This document shows, in pieces, positions 3,860 to 6,264 of a stretch of DNA of 6,264 nucleotides. Within the stretch, counting starts at the first letter, position 1. The number at the start of each line of letters is the position of its first letter. The position numbers were made by a program, and so were the translations under genes. The stretch comes from Candidatus Woesebacteria bacterium (lineage in GTDB: Bacteria > Patescibacteriota > Microgenomatia > UBA8517): positions 1 through 6,264 of the forward strand of contig DAHVYL010000044.1 in NCBI GenBank assembly GCA_027327685.1, given 5' to 3'. The notes beneath the pieces are model-generated. The model saw nothing but the letters and a program-made list of their open reading frames with translations. It searched no databases and was not told the DNA's origin.

Positions 3860-6264
3860 TTATTCTATACTTTCTTCGTCTTCAATGCTACCTTTTTCGA
3901 GAACAGCTGCGGCAACCGCACTATCGCCCCTGTCGGCAAATCTCATGAGAATAACTCCCTGCGTGGCCCGACCGAGCTGAGGAATGTTTTTCAAAGGAAG
4001 CTTGATAACCTGGCCCATCTTGCTTGTTATGACAATCTGATCGATGTTTTGCGTAACCATGACGGCGGTTTTCAAAAATCCCGTTTTATCCGTAACCACG
4101 GCCGCCTTTACCCCTTTCCCTGCCCTTTTTTGTATGGGGAAAAGATGGATCGGAGTGCGCTTTCCAAGTCCTTTTTCGGCGATTGTTAAAATATCCCTGA
4201 AGAATTTCTTTCTCTTGTCGGTTGGAATGTTTTCTTTGGCAGGGAAAACCTCCATGCCGATTAACTCATCTTCCTTATCCAGTTTTATTCCGGTTACTCC
4301 GGTTGTGGCCCTGCCCATGGGTCTGACGTTTGCCTCCGGAAACCTGATTGATTTGGCATCCTTGGTTAAAAGAATGATATGATCATCCCCCGTTGTGGGG
4401 TGAACCGAAACCAATTGGTCATCGCTTTTAAGTCTTATCGCAATGAGTCCGGAGGCTCTCAGATTCTCAAACTCGGATATTTTGGTCTTTTTGATAAGTC
4501 CTACCTTTGTTGCCATGATCAGATTTTTTACCCCCGACTCTTTAATCATCGGCAGAATTGACCTGATTTCCTCACCCTGTTCAAGATTCAGAAGATTAAC
4601 CAGTGCCTGTCCTTTTGCCTGCCTTGAGCTTTCGGGTATTTCCCAGGCTTTTATGCCGAAAACCCTGCCTTTATTGGTGAAAAAAAGGATGGTATCGTGG
4701 GTTGTGGCATTGACCAAGTGTTCAATTTCGTCTTCTTCCTTGGTAGTCATCCCGATTACCCCCTTTCCGCCTCTCCTTTGGGCTCTGTAGGAGCCTGCCG
4801 AAAGTCTTTTGACGTATCCTGTCTTGGTAACCGTGATCAGAGTTTCTTCCTTGGCAACCAGGTCTTCTTCACTAAACTCTCCCACCGCGTGTTTGTATAT
4901 TTTGGTTCGTCTGGCGTCTCCGTACTTTTCCTTAAGCTCCCCAAGCTCTTTAACGATAATATCCAAAACCTTTCCCGGATCTTTCAAAATGGCGGTCAGT
5001 GAATCGATGAGCTTTTTAATCTCTTCATATTCCTTTTCAATTTTCTCCCGTTCAAGAGCCGCAAGGCGCCTTAACTGCATATCCAAAATTGCGGTTGCCT
5101 GGATTTCGCTGAGCTTGAAGCGTTCGATGAGATTTTTCTTGGCGTCTTCCTGGGTTTTGCTTTCCCTGATTGTTTTAATAACGGCATCAAGGTTATCAAG
5201 AGCAATTTTAAGGCCCTCCAAAATATGGGCGCGTTTTTTGGCTTCGGTCAGATCAAAAATAGTACGCCTGGTGACAACTTTTTGTCTGTGTTTTACATAT
5301 TCAACCAGGATTTGTTTGAGATTTAGGGTGTGGGGAGTGCCGTCGACCAGGGCAACAAAATTCGCCGGGAAACTGCTTTGGAGTTTGGTGTGTTTGAAAA
5401 GATTGTTAAGAACGGCTTTGGGTTTGGAATCGCGCTTAAGGTCCACCACCACGCGCATACCGTCTTTATCGGATTCGTCTCTTAAGTCTGCTATTCCCAC
5501 TACCCTTTTTTCATGGACGAGCTCTGCGATCTTGGCCACGAGTTCGGCTTTATTTACCTGATAAGGAAGCTCTGTAATCACAATTTGCTGTTTGCCTTTT
5601 GCCCCTTCGGTAATTTCGGCTATCCCTCTAACCATAATTCTTCCCCGTCCGGTTGAGTAGACTTCATTTAAGGTCGCGGCATCGTAAATTGCCCCTCCTG
5701 TCGGAAAATCGGGACCGGGAATATATTTGATGAGGTCATCAATTGTTGCATCGCTTTCAAAACTGATTTGGTTGGGAGTAACTTCTTCCTGGGTTAATCC
5801 TTTTTCGGCCCCTGAGGCAACAAGATTGATCTTTTTGATAATAAAATCGGTGTGATCCTCGTGGGTTTTAACCAATTCTCCTTCAACTTGAGTCTTAATG
5901 ACTCTACCCGATTTTATGGTAGCGATAACCGCATCGGTAACTTCACTCAGGTTATGAGGCGGGATTTTAGTAGCCATTCCGACGGCGATTCCTTCAGATC
6001 CCATTAAAAGCAAATTGGGAAGAAGTGCCGGAAGGTAAACAGGCTCTTTCAGGGTGGAGTCGAAGTTGTCGATAAAGTCCACCGTATCCTTCTCAATATC
6101 GGTCAAAGCCGCGTCGGATACCTTGGCAAGCTTTACTTCCGTATTGTGACTGATAAAACCGTTTGAGACAAACGAATGGTCCGGACTGGCAACTCCTATG
6201 GAATAAACCCGTTCTTTTGTTGAAGCCTCAACTTTGGTGATTTTATCGAATAAAAACTCATTTC
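3860..6264 (-). CDS. gyrA: DNA gyrase subunit A, interrupted by an intein; N-terminal part off the window
   Basis: Minus-strand frame open from the right edge to the stop at 3860. Bases 6143-6264 encode the C-terminal end of an intein; 3860-6142 encode the 760-residue C-terminal part of GyrA, beginning TEVKLAKV just after the expected catalytic tyrosine. GyrA landmarks are DIEKDTVDFIDNFD, MGSEGIAVGMATKIPPHNL (with the DNA-intercalating isoleucine), YIPGPDFPTGG, STGRGRI, LPYQVNKAELV, ADLRDESDKDGMR and VVTRRTIFDL. The canonical GyrA box QRRGGKG (4760-4780) opens the C-terminal beta-pinwheel, and six blade repeats follow (such as TKTGYVKRL, TNKGRVFGI, TKVGLIKKT). The box marks gyrase rather than ParC. 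Gyrase A cuts and rejoins DNA to introduce negative supercoils with GyrB. Oddities are the intein, a 52-residue insertion (5756-5911), and a basic loop in one blade (about 4196-4245). The TTG at 6106 is not the start; it is an internal leucine codon. Confidence 0.96.
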   Translation of the reverse strand, partial: NEFLFDKITKVEASTKERVYSIGVASPDHSFVSNGFISHNTEVKLAKVSDAALTDIEKDTVDFIDNFDSTLKEPVYLPALLPNLLLMGSEGIAVGMATKIPPHNLSEVTDAVIATIKSGRVIKTQVEGELVKTHEDHTDFIIKKINLVASGAEKGLTQEEVTPNQISFESDATIDDLIKYIPGPDFPTGGAIYDAATLNEVYSTGRGRIMVRGIAEITEGAKGKQQIVITELPYQVNKAELVAKIAELVHEKRVVGIADLRDESDKDGMRVVVDLKRDSKPKAVLNNLFKHTKLQSSFPANFVALVDGTPHTLNLKQILVEYVKHRQKVVTRRTIFDLTEAKKRAHILEGLKIALDNLDAVIKTIRESKTQEDAKKNLIERFKLSEIQATAILDMQLRRLAALEREKIEKEYEEIKKLIDSLTAILKDPGKVLDIIVKELGELKEKYGDARRTKIYKHAVGEFSEEDLVAKEETLITVTKTGYVKRLSAGSYRAQRRGGKGVIGMTTKEEDEIEHLVNATTHDTILFFTNKGRVFGIKAWEIPESSRQAKGQALVNLLNLEQGEEIRSILPMIKESGVKNLIMATKVGLIKKTKISEFENLRASGLIAIRLKSDDQLVSVHPTTGDDHIILLTKDAKSIRFPEANVRPMGRATTGVTGIKLDKEDELIGMEVFPAKENIPTDKRKKFFRDILTIAEKGLGKRTPIHLFPIQKRAGKGVKAAVVTDKTGFLKTAVMVTQNIDQIVITSKMGQVIKLPLKNIPQLGRATQGVILMRFADRGDSAVAAAVLEKGSIEDEESIE
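3862..3867 (-). promoter_or_regulatory. Possible internal -10 box before the SIMPL gene
   Basis: On the minus strand TAGAAT, within TATAGAAT, overlaps the gyrA stop codon and lies 9 bases before the SIMPL ATG. The same eight bases, TATAGAAT, stand at 277-284 before the 291 gene. No convincing -35 box is present, so this could be chance in gyrA coding sequence (the codons for Ser-Ile-Glu and the stop). Confidence 0.25.
4760..4780 (-). other. GyrA box (QRRGGKG)
   Basis: The seven-residue motif is the canonical GyrA box, required in known gyrases for wrapping DNA around the C-terminal domain and so for negative supercoiling. A degenerate second copy, QKRAGKG, lies at 4112-4132 between the fifth and sixth blades, where E. 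coli has only a weakly related KSRATKG. Confidence 0.9.
5756..5911 (-). other. About 52-residue insertion in the GyrA breakage-reunion domain
   Basis: In Escherichia coli GyrA the stretch from PPHNLTEV to IPGPDFPT holds about 22 residues. Here, after PPHNLSEVTDAVIATIK, an extra segment starts with SGRVIKTQVEGELVKTHEDH and ends with TPNQISFE before the sequence returns to the family with SDATIDDLIKYIPGPDFPTGG. The insert is hydrophilic, in frame, has no cysteine, and lacks His-Asn or other intein end motifs, so it is a domain insertion rather than a second intein. Boundaries are from comparison with a remembered sequence and may be off by a few residues. Confidence 0.75.
6143..6264 (-). other. 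Intein C-terminal splicing region within GyrA (partial)
   Basis: The 40 residues before the GyrA segment TEVKLAKV match no gyrase sequence and have the two C-terminal intein blocks. Block F is RVYSIGVASPDHSFVSNG, with the conserved histidine 12 positions from the end. Block G is GFISHN, ending in the penultimate His and terminal Asn that cyclises. The next residue is Thr, an accepted +1 nucleophile. The insertion falls between the presumed catalytic Tyr and Thr of GyrA (the RYTE-type motif), the same place as the mycobacterial GyrA inteins such as that of Mycobacterium xenopi, whose end (DHAFITNGFVSHN) is closely similar by memory. Splicing would restore the active-site sequence. The N-terminal blocks A and B, and any homing endonuclease, lie past the right edge, so mini or full-length cannot be decided. 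Confidence 0.93.

Noticed and set aside
3683..4189. Plus-strand open frame across the gyrA/SIMPL junction
   Set aside because: It is antisense to two confidently identified genes, has no promoter or ribosome binding site, and no protein-like motif.
4809..5561. Long plus-strand open frame antisense to gyrA (250 residues)
   Set aside because: Serine-, leucine- and arginine-rich low-complexity translation lying wholly opposite well-conserved gyrA codons; a typical shadow frame.
5756..5911. The GyrA insertion as a second intein
   Set aside because: It is only about 52 residues, with no Cys/Ser/Thr nucleophile block at the start and no His-Asn end.
3860..6106. gyrA beginning at the TTG at 6106
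   Set aside because: The TTG encodes an internal leucine (ALTDIEKDTVDF). The frame stays open to the window edge, with GyrA residues TEVKLAKVSDAA and the intein end upstream of it.

Overview
The window looks like ordinary bacterial chromosome, compact, AT-leaning and tightly packed. The most informative gene is a large part of gyrA on the minus strand, cut by the right edge. Several start codons have a -10-like box only 6 to 9 bases upstream and no Shine-Dalgarno sequence, so leaderless or nearly leaderless transcripts are likely. Together with the small genes, this would fit a streamlined lineage such as Patescibacteria/CPR (for example Microgenomates). That placement is an inference from style, not from a marker gene.

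Layout. Bases 1-190 (minus) hold the start of a minimal nucleotidyltransferase that runs off the left edge. About 100 bases of divergent intergenic DNA follow. A plus-strand pair comes next: an unrecognised 94-residue protein (291-575), overlapped by a HAD-fold phosphatase-like protein (550-1296). Then comes a complete tyrosine recombinase of the XerC/XerD type (1332-2288), with its own promoter, which overlaps by one base a 75-residue cysteine-rich protein (2288-2515). A compact alpha/beta-hydrolase follows (2593-3105), with an extended -10 promoter. It converges, with only 3 bases between stop codons, on a minus-strand pair: a membrane-anchored SIMPL-domain protein (3109-3852) and, 7 bases upstream of it, gyrA (3860-6264, partial).

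The main discovery is that gyrA does not begin or simply continue at 6106. The frame stays open to the window edge. The 40 residues before the conserved TEVKLAKV segment are not gyrase: they are the C-terminal splicing end of an intein (blocks F and G, ending His-Asn, followed by Thr). The insertion lies where the catalytic Tyr-Thr pair of GyrA should be, the site used by mycobacterial GyrA inteins. The rest of the intein and the GyrA N-terminal part lie beyond the right edge. GyrA also carries an insertion of about 52 residues before its IPGPDFPTGG motif.

The genes do not form one evident pathway. gyrA and xer both act in chromosome topology and segregation. The others are small enzymes or proteins of unknown role. 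No RNA gene, CRISPR array, insertion sequence or convincing hairpin terminator was found.
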